Assembly: GCA_017506865.1 (NCBI GenBank)
Contig: JAFCMP010000025.1
Location: 186,001-250,000, forward strand
DNA from: Tribonema minus
Taxonomy: Eukaryota > Sar > Xanthophyceae > Tribonematales > Tribonemataceae
DNA length: 64,000 nucleotides
Direction of reading: 5' to 3'
Below the pieces are notes generated by a model. It made no database searches. It saw nothing but the letters and a program-made list of their open reading frames with translations, and was not told the origin of the DNA. Position 1 is the first letter of the stretch. Each line of letters begins with the position of its first letter. Below are positions 25,191 through 35,078 of this stretch, in pieces. Position numbers and translations under genes: made by a program.

Positions 25191-27524
25191 ACGAGCGGCG
25201 GCTCAGCGCCACGCACCTGCTGCTGTGCCAGCTGGGAAACTGCTTGCTGGTCAGCGGAGCCGTGCTGCCGGAGGTGTGGGCGCTGGCGCAGGAGCTGTTC
25301 GGCGCGGACGCCGACGCGCTGCGCGTGGACCGCAAGGCCGCCATGGACCTGCAGGTATGTATGCGTATGCATACTTCAAGTTGAACTTGGTTGCTGGGTG
25401 AACGTGGTCGTGGACCGCGCCGGTATGAATACTTCAAGTTGAAGTTGTTTGCTAGGTGTGCGTGGGTTGTGGAGCGCAAGGCCGCCACGGACCTGCAGGT
25501 AGGTTTGGTGTGCATGCTTAAAGTTGAAATTTGTTGCTGGGGTGCACCTTTTCGCTGCCTCGGCGAGCTGCGGCACGTGGTGAGTAACCGCCGCCGTAGT
25601 CTGTACCCTAGGGTTAGGGTTAGGATCAGGGTTAGTACCCTGCCCTTGCCCTAACCTTGACGTGCTGACCCTTGCCCCAACTTTGACGTGCTGAACCTGT
25701 CGCTATACGTACATACCAGCACGTTGGCGGGTACTGACGCGATTAACGCACCCAATTCTCTGCTAAAAACTCCACAAATACGTGTCATGAATGGCATTGT
25801 TGAATACGCTCTTATTGTAAGCACCGGCTGGCTTTTACGCCGTGTGCCTGCCACGAACGCGCGCATCCGTTTCCAGACATGCGCATGCGAATGTATCACC
25901 GCAACCGGCGAGTGCTGGGGACGTCCACTGCCGTCTACAGATACTGCATCCCATGACGCTTCGGGTTGGGGTTAGGATTGGTGAATCACTTCCAGGCTCG
26001 TCCACTTCAACAGCGCGTGCCCCCCATGCGACAGACCCGTTGACCCCCCGCCCCCCTGTGTGCGTCGCACCCCCCCCCGCAGGGCAAGATCCAGGCCATG
26101 TACCTGCAGCGTGTGCGCAAAGATCTCATCAAGTGCATCAACGCGGGCTGGTGGGGCGCCAAGAAGCCGCTCGCCACTTCCGCGACCATTGCCGCCGCCG
26201 CCGCCGCCGCGCGCACCGCGCCCTACGCGACCGCCGTCGAGCGGCAGCGCGCGGCGCTCGCGGCGCAGCGCGACGGCCGCACGCTCACGCGGCGCGCCTC
26301 GCGCTCCGGCGGCAGCAGCGGCGGCGGTGCCAACTCGCCGCCGAAGGACGAGTCTAAGTCGCGGTCGCGCCTCGCGGGTGAGGCGCTGACGCTTCCGGGG
26401 TACCTGGTGAAGGTGCTGGGGGGGCTCGTGCAGGCGCGGTTAGAGGCGCGGGAGGCGTTGGGAGCGCTGATCTACCGCCGCGCGTCGCGCGCGCCGGACG
26501 GCCGCGAGCGCCCCGAGATCCTGTACAGCGACTTTGTGCTGCGCGACCGCGCTCGACAGGTAGGGCAGGGTTGCACAGAAGCGTACTTACATTTTGAAGT
26601 TGACTTCTGAGTTCAGGTGCCCCTTTTGTAGCGGTGTCTGTGTGCTCGGGATCGAGCTGACTCACCGCATGCCCCACAAATACGCCCTTCGCGCAGCAGC
26701 ATGTCATCATGTTGAGGTTTGCTTGCTCAAGACGCATTTCCTGGGTGCCGAATACGCCCCACACCCCGCATGTGTGTGGCCAAATACGTTTCCGTGCAAC
26801 CCTACTCAAGACGTATGCGTGGTCGCCAAACACGCCCCACATACGCCGTCTTTGTGTAACCGAATACGCTTCCGGGCGACCCTATCGACGACAGGTCATG
26901 GAGATTGTGTGCGACTGCGTCAACGCGCGCGTCGGCGGCACCGGGCAGCTCGGCCCCGTCCCCCTCGACGGCGCCGACGCCACCGAGACCGCCGCCAAGC
27001 TCGCCGAGCTCGAGTTTCTGCGCAATACGCTGTGGCGCTACCTGTCGTCGGCGACGGTGGCGCGCGTCTCGCGCTGCGTCGCGCGCGTTCAGAAGGGCTC
27101 CGCAGACGCCGTGCCGCCGCCGTTCCCGAGCAGCGGCGGCGGCGGCGGCGGCAGCGGGGAGCGCCGCGGCAGCGGCGGCGGCGGCGGCGACAGCAGGCGC
27201 AACAGCGGCGAGCGGCGCGGGAGCCAGGACAAGGCGGGCGGCGGCGGCGGCGGCGGCGCGCGGCGCGGCAGCGACTCGCCCGAGAACTCGGAGGAGGCGT
27301 ACCTGTTCCGGCAGGACTCGCAGGACGACGACGAGATGGATGGGATCGCAGTGCTGGTGCCGGGGTCGCGCGACGCGGGCAAGCGCCGCAGCAGCGTCGG
27401 CGGCAAGCCCTCGTTCGCGAGCGACGCGCTCGCGGCGGAGGCGCGCAGCATCGGCATCGGGCCGTTCCTCACGGCGTCGCAGCTGCAGGACCTCGCGCGG
27501 GTGTATGTGGTGTGCCTCAAGTAG
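12258..27524 (+). CDS. Exocyst complex subunit Sec5 (EXOC2), 11 exons, 1721 aa
   Basis: Exons: 12258-12581, 13732-13851, 16265-16372, 17097-17391, 18897-19074, 20564-21024, 21924-22225, 22775-23820, 24130-25354, 26083-26559, 26895-27524. All introns are GT-AG, and the 5166 nt form one frame. The Sec5 core starts in exon 6, residues about 425-495: FAPELFVAVVHADASLADVR, then LVHDNFDAYVRC, matching the conserved N-terminal helix of Sec5. Exon 8 carries the next conserved block (LREGRHRDLVALYKAA, the Sec5 RDY-type segment). Later exons hold helical CorEx-like rods broken by long Gly runs. Sec5 tethers secretory vesicles to the plasma membrane as part of the octameric exocyst. At 1721 aa it is much longer than animal or plant Sec5 (roughly 900-1100), partly through poly-Gly/Ala inserts at about 700-900 and 980-1300 and a 340-residue N-terminal extension I do not recognise. 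That extension could be a separate gene only if the perfect phase continuity is chance. Confidence 0.85.
13465..13630 (+). repeat. two echoes of Sec5 exon 2 acceptor
   Basis: Copies at about 13465-13512 and 13584-13630 repeat the CTGCAGAACATTTGG start of exon 2 through CTGCTGTGCATG; the true acceptor is 13731/13732. Each is followed by a GTACTTCAA...TTGAAGTA hairpin word that the true exon lacks. Confidence 0.85.
13974..14085. repeat. 56 bp tandem duplication in Sec5 intron 2
   Basis: Units 13974-14029 and 14030-14085 are nearly identical (one visible difference, AGCAGATC versus AGCAGGTC). Each contains ACTTTGAAGTAGTACCTCAA. Weaker relatives continue to about 14230 and near 15310-15430. Confidence 0.9.
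14417..14611 (-). mobile_element. retroelement 3'-end fragment
   Basis: The minus-strand frame encodes GIALARLRSALSAALHMAYS then RVMTHMAES, closely matching the end of the retroelement relic at 61100-61200 (GIALARIRSALLAALHMAYS). Such 'LRxxLSxALHRG'-like tails typify the C-terminus of some non-LTR reverse transcriptase ORFs. Only the tail remains here, antisense inside a Sec5 intron. Confidence 0.5.
15740..15935. repeat. minisatellite
   Basis: About eight imperfect units of roughly 20-27 bp with core TGCTGCTGAGCGCTGTGGCA lie in Sec5 intron 2. The same core word appears singly elsewhere in the window, for example at 27535 and 31630. Confidence 0.9.
17412..17590. repeat. degenerate telomere-like tract after Sec5 exon 4
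   Basis: Starting 20 bp after the exon 4 donor, the intron is built of TTAGGG and one-base variants (TTAGAATTAGGG, TCAGGGTCAGG). The G-rich strand is on the coding strand. Confidence 0.85.
18503..18596 (+). repeat. echo of Sec5 exon 5 acceptor region
   Basis: About 90 bp (GCGCGCATCCGACTC through CTGCTGCCGCCGCG) repeats 18804-18890, which directly precedes the exon 5 acceptor at 18896. A shorter partial copy lies near 18697-18720. Between copies sit TTAGGG-like repeats. Confidence 0.85.
19120..19205 (+). repeat. echo of Sec5 exon 5 donor
   Basis: This repeats the exon 5 end encoding SPLRGSRDMGDVRGDKKG and the CAGGGGTAC donor; the true border is 19074. Much weaker copies lie near 19590-19680 and 19720-19760. 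Confidence 0.85.
19380..19425. repeat. interstitial telomere-like repeat
   Basis: About six CCCTAA units in a row within Sec5 intron 5, C-rich strand on the coding strand. Confidence 0.9.
21078..21430 (+). repeat. echoes of Sec5 exon 6 donor
   Basis: The exon end encoding ADRIEQYAAQIETELG plus GTGAG recurs at 21078-21131 (over 40 bp identical, border 21127) and at 21180-21271 (longer copy starting at HDNFDAYVRC, border 21261). A third at 21372-21430 copies the earlier QLRRLVHDNFDA part but has lost the donor, and a scrap lies near 21314. The true border is 21024. Confidence 0.95.
21632..21672. repeat. interstitial telomere-like repeat
   Basis: CCCTAA units lie in Sec5 intron 6, about 255 bp upstream of the exon 7 acceptor and C-rich on the coding strand. 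Confidence 0.9.
21763..21835 (+). repeat. echo of Sec5 exon 7 acceptor
   Basis: CAGAGTGATCACCTGCTC through GGCAGGCACACGG repeats 21846-21931, which leads into exon 7 (acceptor 21923). The echo keeps the GCAGGCAC acceptor word. Confidence 0.85.
25402..25510 (+). repeat. two echoes of Sec5 exon 9 donor
   Basis: Copies of the exon end encoding VDRKAAMDLQ and the donor GCAGGTAxGT occur at about 25402-25441 (shortened) and 25464-25510 (border 25499); the true border is 25354. Each is followed by the intronic palindrome ACTTCAAGTTGAA or a variant and by TTGCTGGG. Confidence 0.9.
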
Positions 27525-28302
27525 AGGGGGATGAGCGCTGCTGCTGAGCGCTGCTGCTGGGGCTCGCGCTCGCGCGCTCGTTGCTCAGCGGCGGCGTCGC
27601 TGGCAAGGCCTCCCTCGCGCGTGCTTGCGTGAGTTAGCGGTCTGCTTACAATGTGGCGTGGGCGGGTGGCGCCGCCTGCTGTGGTACAGGGCTGGCAGCG
27701 GCAGGGCTCACACTGCGTGTTCGCGTGTCACTTGATGGTTGCTGCAGCGGAAACTTCTGTGGACGATGGAAGTACAGGCGGTGTGCCGTTTCCGATGTGC
27801 CATGGTTAGCGTACGCCTCGTTGTTGCGTGTATGCTTGAGGGTCATCACAGCCGCTGCCACATTCCCTGATGGTGATGAATGTATCCTGTTCTTAGGTCC
27901 AACAAGCACCTTGCTTGTATCCTTCTGCTATCTGTTCTGCAACGCAACACTCGATGGCTGTGTGTGATTTGCTGCATACAGACACATCTTCTGCAGTCAG
28001 TTTCCCGCCCATTGTGTCACCTCTAGAGTCCTAGGAAGCCCATGTTTGAAGGTTAGTAGCACCATGTAGTGGTTGCCAATAAAATTGTCACGAGCTCCTT
28101 TTCACTTCACGTTTCTCTACTTGAACTTCAACCACATATATACAACTTCAACCACCAACTTCCATCGTTGACTTTCGTGTTTGTTTGAGCCGCAAGCTCC
28201 TGCTTCTGTGCATAAGTAGACGCAGCGTTCTGTGTGCACCAGTCGCTCTCGCGCAGCCGCACCAAAAGATCCCTGCAGCAGCCGCCGCTGGGGCGAAGGG
28301 AG
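27525..28302. other. intergenic, Sec5 to methyltransferase
   Basis: No supported gene. It opens with a GAGCGCTGCTGCT repeat just after the Sec5 stop. AATAAA-like words near 28078 are weak candidate poly(A) signals. Confidence 0.5.
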
Positions 28303-28443
28303 AAAGTGCTTGCACTGACCACAGCCACTGACCACAGCCATCAAGTGAAGCAGAGATATACGCTCTGGGCAAAGTGCTTGCACTGACCACAGCCACTGAA
28401 CACAGCCACTGAGTGCAGCAGCACAGTCCTATACGCTCTGGGG
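28303..28443 (+). repeat. duplicated 5' leader of the methyltransferase gene
   Basis: Units 28303-28369 and 28371-28443 share AAGTGCTTGCACTGACCACA and end in TATACGCTCTGGG. The second unit abuts the start codon at 28445. This is the only 5' gene end in the window with an echo. Confidence 0.85.
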
Positions 28444-28444
28444 C

Positions 28445-31400
28445 ATGCCTAGAAGTCGAGAGTGGGCGTGGTTGGGAATGCTGCTATGCGCTCAGCGCAG
28501 GCTGGCGGGAGCGCTGTCAAGCACAGGCCCAGTCTTGGTTCGTGCCAGATCCCAGACACTGTGCCCGAGGTGCCATGCTTCGATGGTCGCCAGCAGCGCC
28601 GCTGCGAGTGCCGACACGTTGCCCACCGCAGCGGGCACAGGCAAATCATACCCCACGGTCACCATCGCCAAAGGCAAGGCCCGGCTGTTCTACGACGGCA
28701 ATCCCCTGGTATTCGGCGGAGCCGTGGCGGCGGTCACGGGGCGGCCGGCGCAGTGCGACGTAGTGGAGGTCAAGTCCGACGTCGGCAAGCTCATCGGCTG
28801 GGGCGTCTTCAACGCCGAGAGCATGTTCCGCGTGCGCATCCTGGCCTTCGCCTCGGAGGAGCCGCTCGGCGCGAGCCGCGACATCGGCTGCGTCGTAGAG
28901 GCGCGCGTGCGCACGGCGCGCGCCGCGCGCGCCGCCATTGGCCTGCCGAGCGCCGCCACCGACGCGTACCGCTGCGTCAACGGCGAGGGCGACAGGCTCA
29001 GCGGCCTCGTGGTGGACGTGTTCGGCACGACTGTGGGGGTTTCCAGCAGCGCGCTGTGGGTGGAGAGTCACAGGCCGGCGGTGGAGGCGGCGCTGCGGCG
29101 CGCATTCGGCGACGAATACGCCATTGTCTGGCGGCTCAGCGACGGGCGGCTGCAGCAGGACGGCTGGGTGAACCCGAATGCGGCGGCGAAGGCGGCGGTG
29201 GCGGCGGCGGCGGCGGAGGAGGGGCAGGGGGGCGAGGGGGAGGGGGAGGAGGAGGCAGCGGAGGAAGCGGGTGCGGAGCGCGCGGATGTGCCGCCGCCGC
29301 TGCAGATCACGGAGCTGGGGCTCAAGTACTACGTGCAGCCGCACATAGGGCAGAAAACGGTGAGGCAGATGGCTCATGCGCGTGTGCAGCAGCTCTGGCA
29401 GCCGCGTTGATGGTGCAGCGCAGTCCAGCTGTCAAGCATAAGTTGAAGTGCATGTGGCTGGAATGGTCATGTCAGACAGTCATCGTGGCCTTTGACTCTG
29501 CGGTGAAATGCTGCACTCTAGAACAGGCGGCGCGTCAACTGAGGAAGGGTGCACTTCAATGCAGGAATGCTGCGCGGCAGCACGTCTGATTCGTGGTTGA
29601 AGCATCTAACCTCAACTCTCTACTGTCAACCCAAACCCTCACCCCGCAGGGCTTCTTCTGCGGCCAGCGCGACGATGTCATGCGCCGCTCGATTAGCCCA
29701 ACCCTAAATCTAAACCCCTACTCGCAGTAAATGCAAACCCTCACCCTGAGTAGGTATCCTGATAACACCTAACCGAGACGACAAACCGCATGGCTTCTAC
29801 TGCGCGAGAACCGCGATGCCGTATGCTGCATGGCTCGCCCAATCCTAAACCTGAACTCCCTAATCCTTGCTGTAACTGCAAACCCTCAACCCCAACATAA
29901 TAACCTGACAAGCCCTAACCGTAACTGTAAACCCTCAAAATCCGCGCAGGGCTTCTACTGCGACCACCGCGCAGCCGTGTGCCGCATGGCCAACCCTAAC
30001 CCTACTTCATCTCAACTTCAAACCCTAACCCTACCCCTGTAAACCCTAATAAAAACGGCAAACCCTCGCTCCCGCAGGGCTTCTACTGCGACCAGCGCGA
30101 GAACCGCGAGGCCGTGCGCCGCCTGGCCGCGGGCAAGACCGTTCTCGACATGTTCTGCTACAGCGGCGGTTTCGCGCTGAACGCTGCTGCCGGCGGCGCG
30201 GCGGCGGTTACAGCGGTGGACTCTTCGCAGGGCGCGGTTGATGCGGGCGCCGCGAATGCGGAGGCGAACGGGCTGCGCGTGGCGTTTGAGAAGGCGGACG
30301 CGCTGAAGTGGATGGAGGCCGCGGTGGCGCGCGGGGAGAAATATGATATGGTTATCTTGGACCCCCCCAAGGTGCGAATATCAACTTCCGGTCAAACTCG
30401 CAAACAGACCTTGCAGCATTGTTACTTCATTTATTATAACAAGGTCAAAGCCAATGCCTTGACCTCGATGTTCGGATGGAGGCGGCGGTGGCGCGCGGGG
30501 AGAATTATGATATGGTTATACGGACCCCCGCAGGTGTGAATGTCAACTTGAAGTTGTATGTTGATCTTAAAGATGGAGTATATCTATACTTATATGCACT
30601 CAAATCTTAGAAGCATGAATAATGTTGAAATAATGTGGGGGTGTCTGATGGGGGCGGCGGTGGCGCGCGGGGAGATGCACGACCTAGTCGTTCTCATCCC
30701 CCCCAGGTGCGAATGCCAACTTCAAGTTATATGTTGCTGTTCAAGATGAAATACTTGCCAAGTATATTGAAGAATAAGCCCCTGTTTGCTTCTTGATCCT
30801 TACAAACTGCAAATTGCTCTTGCTGGCGCTCATCACCCATGTCATCTGAACGCTGCTGCCGTCGCCGCTGCCATCTGCGCACGCGTGCAGCTCGCCCCTA
30901 ACAAAGGAGCAGTGTTTACATTCAGCAATTTGTTACACCTAGATTCTTGCATTCTTACCGGGCACTGCTACACACCGCTGGTGCTCATCACCTATCTCAT
31001 CTGAACGCCGCCACCGCTCCCGCTGCCGCCGCGCGCGCGCAGCTCGCCCCCAACAAGAAACCGCTGTTTGCTTCTTAACCTCACGAACTACGCATTGCTA
31101 CCGCTGGCGCTCATCACCCATGTCATCTGACCGTAGCCGCCGCTGCTGCCGCCGCCGCCGCTGCTGCCGCCGCCGCTGCCGCCGCGCGCGCGCAGCTCGC
31201 CCCCAACAAGAAGTCCCTGCCGCGCGCGCTCGGCCGCTACCGCCGCATCAATGCCCTCGGCCTGCAGCTCGTCGCCCCCGGCGGCCTCCTTCTGACGTTC
31301 TCGTGCAGCGCCGCCATGACGCACGGCGGCGGGTTCGTGGACATGGTGCGCGGCGCGGCGCTGCAGGTGGCGCGCCCGGTGACGCTCCTGCGCGCGTTGA

Positions 31401-31480
31401 GCGCTGCCGCGGACCACGTCGTCAACCCTGCGTACCCCGAGGGCGCGTACCTCACGGGCGGCGTCTTCTTCTGCCCATAG
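28445..31480 (+). CDS. RlmI-like class I rRNA methyltransferase, 3 exons, 497 aa
   Basis: Exons 28445-29359, 30078-30371 and 31196-31480, all phase 0 with GT-AG. After a roughly 65-residue N-terminal extension (possible organelle transit) comes a PUA-like domain (KARLFYDGNPLVFGGAV). The linker domain follows (YRCVNGEGDRLSGLVVDVFG), with an acidic/Ala insert at about 245-285. The Rossmann methyltransferase domain has motif I VLDMFCYSGGFALNA at about 327-341, acidic VDSS, and motif IV DPPK at 400-403, exactly at the exon 2 donor. Exon 3 has LLTFSCSAAM and HVVNPAYPEGAYL, as in E. coli RlmI, which methylates C5 of a 23S rRNA cytosine with SAM. The bacterial family suggests an organellar rRNA target, but localisation is inferred only. 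Every border of this gene has echoes. Confidence 0.9.
29640..30005 (+). repeat. three echoes of methyltransferase exon 2 acceptor
   Basis: Copies of GCAGGGCTTCTACTGCGACC... begin at about 29650, 29791 and 29950; the true exon starts at 30078, so spacing is 128-158 bp. Copies 1 and 3 keep the AG; in copy 2 it is altered to CGCAT. Between them are CCCTAA-type repeats. Confidence 0.95.
30474..30735 (+). repeat. two echoes of methyltransferase exon 2 donor
   Basis: Copies of the segment encoding MEAAVARGEKYDMVILDPP with donor (borders 30533 and 30706; true border 30371) are each followed by the intron word TCAACTTGAAGTTGTATG or a variant. Spacing is 162 and 173 bp. Confidence 0.95.
30815..31075 (+). 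repeat. two echoes of methyltransferase exon 3 acceptor
   Basis: Segments 30815-30910 and 30979-31075 copy the 100 bp around the exon 3 acceptor (GGCGCTCATCACCCATGTCA, GCC/GCT tract, GCAG, CTCGCCCCCAACAAGAA). Both retain the AG border. Confidence 0.95.
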
Positions 31481-31514
31481 TTGAACTTCAACTGCCTGCA
31501 GTTGATCTTCAGGA

Positions 31515-31930
31515 GTGACGCTCCTGCGCGCGCTGAGCGCTGTCGTGGACCCCGCGTGAGCCGGACGGCGCGTACCTCACTGACGGCGTCTTCTTCTGCC
31601 CGTAGCAATTGAACTTTGGGGGTGACGCTCCTGTGCGCGCTGAGCGCTGCTGGGGGCCGCGTCGTCAAGCCTGCGCACTGGGAGGGCGCATGCCTCACGG
31701 GGGGCGGCGTCTTCTTCTGCCCGAAGCGCACACATTTGAACTTCAACTTCTAAAGGTGACGCTCCTGCAGATGCTGAGCGCCGTCAGCCCCTTGTAGTAC
31801 CTGGAGGGTGCGTACCTGAAGGGGGGGGGGGGGGTGCTCTTCTGCCCGTAGTGCGCATGCGTTGCGCACACGCACTTGAGGTTGCACTTCGGTAGGAAGT
31901 GACGCTTACGAGCGCTGAGGCTGAGTGCAA
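31515..31930 (+). repeat. tandem echoes of methyltransferase 3' coding end and stop
   Basis: The last ~100 nt of the ORF (GTGACGCTCCTGCGCGCG... TTCTTCTGCCCATAG) recur three times downstream, ending at 31605, 31726 and 31851 (spacing 125, 121, 125 bp). A truncated fourth begins near 31907. Copies 1 and 3 keep the TAG; copy 2 has AAG. Between units sit TTGAACTTCAACT-type palindromes. Confidence 0.95.
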
Positions 31931-33331
31931 CCCTTTGCGTACGCAGCGCGCGAACTGTGAGGCTCACAGACCACAAGGCATGGTCTCGTGCCTACACCGT
32001 GCCTGCACTGCAGGGGTGTGCGGTGACAGACACTGGCAGTGCAGGGACGCCGTGGCGGATGCTCAGCACCGCCACAGTGCTCAGCCACAATCGGCACACA
32101 CTAGGCCAATGCGAAAGTGACAGAGGGCATGTCCTCCGCGCAGCTGATCATCCCGTGACGCTCCAACATGTGAATGTTATACTACAGCACTCAGCGCGCA
32201 CTGCGGCAATATGATCTAAAACTGCGGCACGCAGCAGTTATCTCGTGCGCTGTCTCATGTATGTGTTGTTGCTGTCTGCGCATCATGCCGTTCGCCACTG
32301 TGGCTCGCATTGCTTGGCCATATTGGCTGTTGTTTTTGATGATGCTGTCTGATGACATGCGTAGTGGCCCAATCTCCCTGTACAGAAAGCCAGCTTCGGT
32401 CGTGAGTGCCTTCATCAGAGGCTGCTAGTGATCCCAAAGGCATTCTCACATACTTCAAATTAGCTGAATAGATGAGTACACCTGTTCCTCAGACACGTGC
32501 ATGCTAGCCGGCTGAGACCGCCTCCAGACTCAATCTGCTGCTTTCCCTCAATACATACCTCTCATGGTACACGTACTCATCTAGAAGTAGGTATCTTTTG
32601 AGCTGTTCCCAGTGTGCTTGCTTGCCACGTGCAAGGCTCCTCAGCTGGTAGCCGTCTTCTCGCTGACTAGCTTTGCAGCAGAGGCCAAGGTGTAGGCTGT
32701 ATACATTGCTGTAGGCTGTACATACACACTGTAGGCTGTATACACAGCTGTTGGTGACTGCGGCTCGCTCTTCTCGGGTATGTATTGAGTGTGTGCGGAG
32801 AAATGAGCGATCTGAGCCGAATTTTTATATAATATAGGGCTTGCCCTGCGCACTGCGGCATCCGCGACCCTCCATACTCTACTTTCTGGCTCACTACTTC
32901 GCTCACCGGGCGCCGCGCAGACCGAACAACAGTTTCAGTTTTGGCGATTAACGCGATGGCAGCCGGGTTCACTGCGACGACGCGCATTGCCCAGGGCCGC
33001 CCGAGCCGACCTTTGACCCCATGCCGTTCTGCACACGCAACGCGCGAGTGGCCCAGAGTGGAACCCCCACCTCACCGACTTCAAGTGCAACTGCAACTGT
33101 TCATTTTTTTTTGGCACTGTGCACCCGGTGTGTGGTGTTCGGGGCTCTTGCAAGGAGGGCATTTTGTACCACTCTGCCATGCCATGGCAAGCGTTGGGGG
33201 TGGATAACTCTTGAGGCCCTCAAATTGGCTGATCTTCTCGGAAGCTCGCTCCCAGCGTGCACGTGCACTCCAATCTCGGGACGCACCTTCGCCGGACGCA
33301 TCTGTTGGGGCTGGCGTGCGGACCAATATAT
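31931..33331. other. intergenic, no supported gene
   Basis: No domain-bearing frame was found. It contains the TGTAGGCTGTATACA repeat (32691-32748) and the promoter side of the gene starting at 33332. Confidence 0.5.
32691..32748. repeat. short tandem repeat
   Basis: Three imperfect copies of TGTAGGCTGTATACA with 19-21 bp spacing. Confidence 0.85.
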
Positions 33332-34178
33332 ATGCTTAAGCTGAGTTCTTCTTCGCTGCGCCACTGGTGTTTTTGTTCGCTGCGCCACTGGCACCGTGGG
33401 TGAGTTTCTCCTCCTGTGCGTGTTTTTTCTCCTGCTGTGGTGCGTGCTCTACCAGAGAGAGCTTCGAAAGTAGCAACCTGGCGACCTGCCTTCTGTAATC
33501 GCTCTTTGCGTCTCATCTGCGTGCAGGCTGGCCAATGGGGCCTCAGCGGCCGTGAAACTCTCGCCAGAGTCAGCTGTGCCTTCGTTCTATGAGCTGAAGG
33601 AGGCTCTTGCTGCGAACGCGAGTACAGTAACTGCCGGTGCCATCATCGTGGCAGGCGTAGCTTACGTAACTGGTAAGCTACACAAAGTTGATGTTTTGGA
33701 AAGCAATTTCAAGGCTGAGAGGGAGCTGAGGGAGGCTGAGAGGAAGCTGAGGGAGAGCCAGATCAAGGCTGCAGCCAGCGACGTGCACGCAAAGCATGGG
33801 GCCTCAGCGGCCGTGAAACTCTCGCCAGAGTCAGCTGTGCCTTCGTTCTATAAGCTGAAGGAGGCTCTTGCTGCGAACGCGAGTACAGTGACTGCCGGTG
33901 CCATCATCGTGGCAGGCTTAGCTTACGTAACTGGTAAGCTACACACAGTTGATGTTTTGGAGAGCAATCTTAAGGCTGAGAGGGAGCTGAGGGAGGCTGA
34001 GAGGAAGCTGAGGGAGAGCCAGATCAAGGCTGCAGCCAGCGACGTGCACGGAAAGCTGCTTGAGAGCCCGCTGAATTTTTTAGCGACTGATGACTACAAG
34101 CCACTTCAAGAGGCTCTGGCCGCCACGCGCCAGCGCACCTCTGAAGGTTCGCCAGATCAGCAGGAGAACAAAAGCTAA
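33332..34178 (+). CDS. duplicated TM + coiled-coil protein, 2 exons, 239 aa
   Basis: Exons 33332-33399 and 33527-34178; the donor GTGG|GTGAGT and acceptor TGCAG fit in phase 2. The first ~23 residues (MLKLSSSSLRHW...) are basic and lack acids, as in a mitochondrial presequence, and contain SLRHW twice. Two 87-residue repeats follow. Each has a segment beginning KLSPESAVPSFY, a hydrophobic helix (VTAGAIIVAGVAYVTG) likely to span a membrane, and a charged coiled coil (AERELREAERKLRESQIKAA). A unique 40-residue hydrophilic tail ends the protein. I do not recognise the family. The helix-plus-coiled-coil layout would suit an organelle inner-membrane protein, but this is inference. Confidence 0.7.
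33537..34055 (+). repeat. 261 bp in-frame coding duplication
   Basis: Unit 1 (33537-33797) and unit 2 (from 33798) differ at only a handful of visible bases, such as GAG/AAG and GTA/TTA codons. The duplication is therefore recent or homogenised, and it preserves frame. Confidence 0.95.
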
Positions 34179-35078
34179 GCTATTGCAGGTACATCCATGT
34201 TGGGGACAGCAGTAGAGGCATAGCGTCGGCAGCTGCTGCTGCTGCAACGCCAGTGAACTGGCGATGTTTTCGTGTGTTGGGCGTGCGTGCACCTAAATGG
34301 TACATGTTTCAAGTGGTCAACGATCACGCCCCACATATATTCCGGATACAATTCTGGTGCGTTGTCCGACCTGTATCGCGACTTGCAGCAGCCCAAGTTG
34401 TCCGCATATGGTGTTGCACAAATTATTCTCGTATCAAAAAGGGCCGCGAACGAGGCCGCCATCTTTGTGCAAACATCAAGCGTCTTTGGGCGGCAGCGCC
34501 ATGTCCGATCAATGCCGATACAGTAGTCTCAGGATATTAGGCGCGCGCCCCGCACGCGACCTCCGCTTCGCTCCGGCCGCACTCGGAACGCTGGCCGATA
34601 ATGAATATAATGAACATAAATCAGTAATATGCTTTGTGGCACATCATGGGGCATTCTCGCGCTCTTTGTGTGTAACAACAGGTAAGTGGGTGGTGGTAAG
34701 CACAGCAAAGGCTCACGTGAGACGGCAACGGTAACTGTTGTTTCAACTTGTTTGAGTCAATAATAATCACGTTGTGTAGTCACTCGCCGCCCCAGAGCTG
34801 TTTGATGCACGATGCGAACGTCCTCGGCACAGGACTTGCAAGTAAACACTGGCGTGACAGCTGCTGCTGCTGCGCCATGGTGGCGCAATGCTGCAGCAGC
34901 CATTTGTGCCATGGTGGCACGTGCGCATGTTGATCAGAGAAGCTGTCGCCAACCTCAGCTGAGACATACTGCGTGTGCAGAACGGGCAGCTTCGTGACAG
35001 CAAAAAGAGGCACCAGGCATGCCATACAGTAGGTATACGTCAAATCCCATACAGGCCCTCTGAACCTGGGAGGTTTAT

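Noticed and set aside
24182-25372. 396-residue minus-strand ORF opposite Sec5 exon 9
   Set aside because: Antisense shadow of GC-rich codons; no recognisable motif and no splice partners.
28462-29589. 375-residue plus-strand ORF overlapping methyltransferase exon 1
   Set aside because: A frame-shifted shadow; the other frame has the PUA/RlmI motifs and in-phase introns.
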